Assembly: GCF_014635305.1 (NCBI RefSeq)
Contig: NZ_BMCS01000001.1
Span: 558,001-622,000, forward strand
DNA from: Williamsia phyllosphaerae
Lineage (GTDB): Bacteria; Actinomycetota; Actinomycetes; Mycobacteriales; Mycobacteriaceae
Length of the DNA stretch: 64,000 bases
Direction of reading: 5' to 3'
A program made the translations under genes and the position numbers. Under the pieces are notes generated by a model. The model worked only from the letters and a program-made list of their open reading frames with translations. It had not been told where the DNA came from and did no database searches. This document shows, one piece after another, positions 63,055-64,000 of the stretch. Positions within the stretch are counted from its first letter, which is position 1. Every line of letters begins with the position of its first letter.

Positions 63055-64000
63055 ACGACCGCATCGATCTCGTGGGCGCCTTCCGCCGCCGCTGGCGGGT
63101 AGTCGTCGTGGCAATGCTGCTCGGCGTGATCGCCGGAGCCGCGTACTCGATGACCTTGGGTCACGAGTACGTGTCGACCAGCCGTCTGTACGTGTCCGTG
63201 CAGGCGCTCAGCGGGGCGAGCGGCGATCCGCTGCAGAACTCACAGGCCGCGCAGCAACGACTGGTCTCCTACGCATCGCTCGCCACCAGCACCGCGGTGA
63301 CCGACGCCGTCAGCCAACAGATGGAGATGCCGGCCTCCGACCTGGCCGGACGGATCACGGTCAGCTACCCGCCGGGAACTGTGCTGCTCGACATCGCTGC
63401 CAGCTCCACGTCGCCGGAGTCGGCGCAGCAGCTCACGGCTGCGGTGGACGACGCCCTGCAGCGTCTGGTCGCACGGATCGAGACGCCCGCCGGCGGTGGA
63501 TCACCGGCGGCGACCTTGAGCGTGGTCGACCCGCCGACATCGGGTGCGGTCACCGGCACCTCGGCCGGCACCATCGTCGGCGCCGGGCTGGTCGGCGGAC
63601 TGGTGATCGGGCTGATGGTCCTCTATGCGCGGGAGCGTTTCGACCACACCGTCCGCACCACCGACGACCTGGTCGCGGCCGTGGGGATCGACGTTGTCGA
63701 TACAGCGGTCACGGAGCGAGAGGCCGGCAAAGCCACGCGTTCAGTGCACACGGGCGCCGACAACCCGTTGGCCATCCGTTCGCTGCGTTCTCAACTGCAA
63801 CGCGGATCGACCGACCGCCTCGTGGTGCTCGTCACCGGGGTCGGTGCCGCGACCGGTCCCGTCGCCGACCAGCTCGCCCGATCGTTCGTCGACTCCGCGG
63901 TGGACACGATCCTCGTGCGCGCTCACCTGCCGCTCGATGACGCCACGGCACAGAACATGACGCCCGGACTGGCCGAGGTGCTCGCCGGCTCGGCGGAGCT
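63051..64000 (+). CDS. Wzz/YveK-type chain-length regulator, probably fused to tyrosine-kinase-like domain (partial)
   Basis: The gene starts at ATG 63051, overlapping the polymerase stop (ATGA), and runs off the right edge; 316 residues are visible. RIDLVGAFRRRWRVVVVAML opens helix 1 of a Wzz domain; an extracytoplasmic helical part follows with QNSQAAQQRLVSYASLATST. Helix 2 is IVGAGLVGGLVIGLMVLYAR. After it, NPLAIRSLRSQLQRGSTDRLVVLVTGVGAATGP begins a P-loop-like BY-kinase domain, but the Walker A sequence is degenerate (GVGAATGP lacks the Lys). It may be an inactive kinase-like tail; the missing C-terminus would settle this. Confidence 0.82.
   Translation, partial: MNDRIDLVGAFRRRWRVVVVAMLLGVIAGAAYSMTLGHEYVSTSRLYVSVQALSGASGDPLQNSQAAQQRLVSYASLATSTAVTDAVSQQMEMPASDLAGRITVSYPPGTVLLDIAASSTSPESAQQLTAAVDDALQRLVARIETPAGGGSPAATLSVVDPPTSGAVTGTSAGTIVGAGLVGGLVIGLMVLYARERFDHTVRTTDDLVAAVGIDVVDTAVTEREAGKATRSVHTGADNPLAIRSLRSQLQRGSTDRLVVLVTGVGAATGPVADQLARSFVDSAVDTILVRAHLPLDDATAQNMTPGLAEVLAGSAE

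Overview
The window is high-GC DNA from a mycolic-acid-type actinobacterium. The clues are an iniB-iniA-iniC-like locus, an HspR-controlled dnaK-grpE-dnaJ-hspR operon with HAIR operators, an ortholog-like gene of the mycobacterial Rv0338c iron-sulfur reductase, and DUF732 and DUF7159 proteins. Gordonia or a close relative fits best; the genus is inferred. No tRNA, rRNA, transposase, integrase or CRISPR array was seen.

Region 1 (1-8.4 kb) is a mixed set: the tail of a zinc-type dehydrogenase, a secreted LVIVD-repeat protein coupled to a DUF305 protein, a hotdog-fold protein, a DHA2-type drug exporter, a DinB-like protein, a membrane protein, a DUF1877-like protein and a DUF732 lipoprotein. Region 2 (7.5-13.5 kb) is a LysR gene divergent from a CitE-like lyase, MaoC hydratase, CoA-transferase and VOC protein. 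The first three enzymes match the three-step itaconate-to-acetyl-CoA-plus-pyruvate pathway, and a pyruvate:quinone oxidase follows. Region 3 (13.6-21.2 kb) holds a MerR/TipA-type regulator, a GH3 glucosidase, a small secreted protein, an LLM flavin monooxygenase, an amidohydrolase and a type II-like flavohaemoprotein.

Region 4 (21.2-35.7 kb) is an envelope-stress island. It has a DUF7159 membrane protein, a four-helix membrane protein, dynamin-like GTPases IniC and IniA, a giant Gly/Ala/Leu-repeat IniB, a membrane-anchored Hsp70-like ATPase and a MalT/LuxR-type regulator resembling IniR. A G-rich divergent promoter sits between iniB and the Hsp70-like gene. A 290-bp inverted array of about 21-bp repeats closes the island where the regulator meets hspR. 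Region 5 (36-46.4 kb) is dnaK-grpE-dnaJ-hspR, a lipase-like hydrolase, an acyltransferase-3 and a large FeS reductase with a repeated C-terminal tail.

Region 6 (46.7 kb to the end) starts with an EAL phosphodiesterase and then becomes an exopolysaccharide locus of the Wzx/Wzy type: initiating sugar-phosphate transferase, four glycosyltransferase-like proteins, flippase, polymerase and Wzz-like protein. Embedded in two divergent, tightly overlapping operons is a carrier-protein module: a small carrier protein, its own AcpS-type phosphopantetheinyl transferase, a class II aaRS-like amino-acid:[carrier-protein] ligase, an acyl-CoA-dehydrogenase-like flavoprotein, a DUF1839 protein and a GH2 glycosidase. 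I infer that this module makes an amino-acid-derived acyl group on a carrier protein for decorating the glycan. It is the best candidate in the window for a little-described system.
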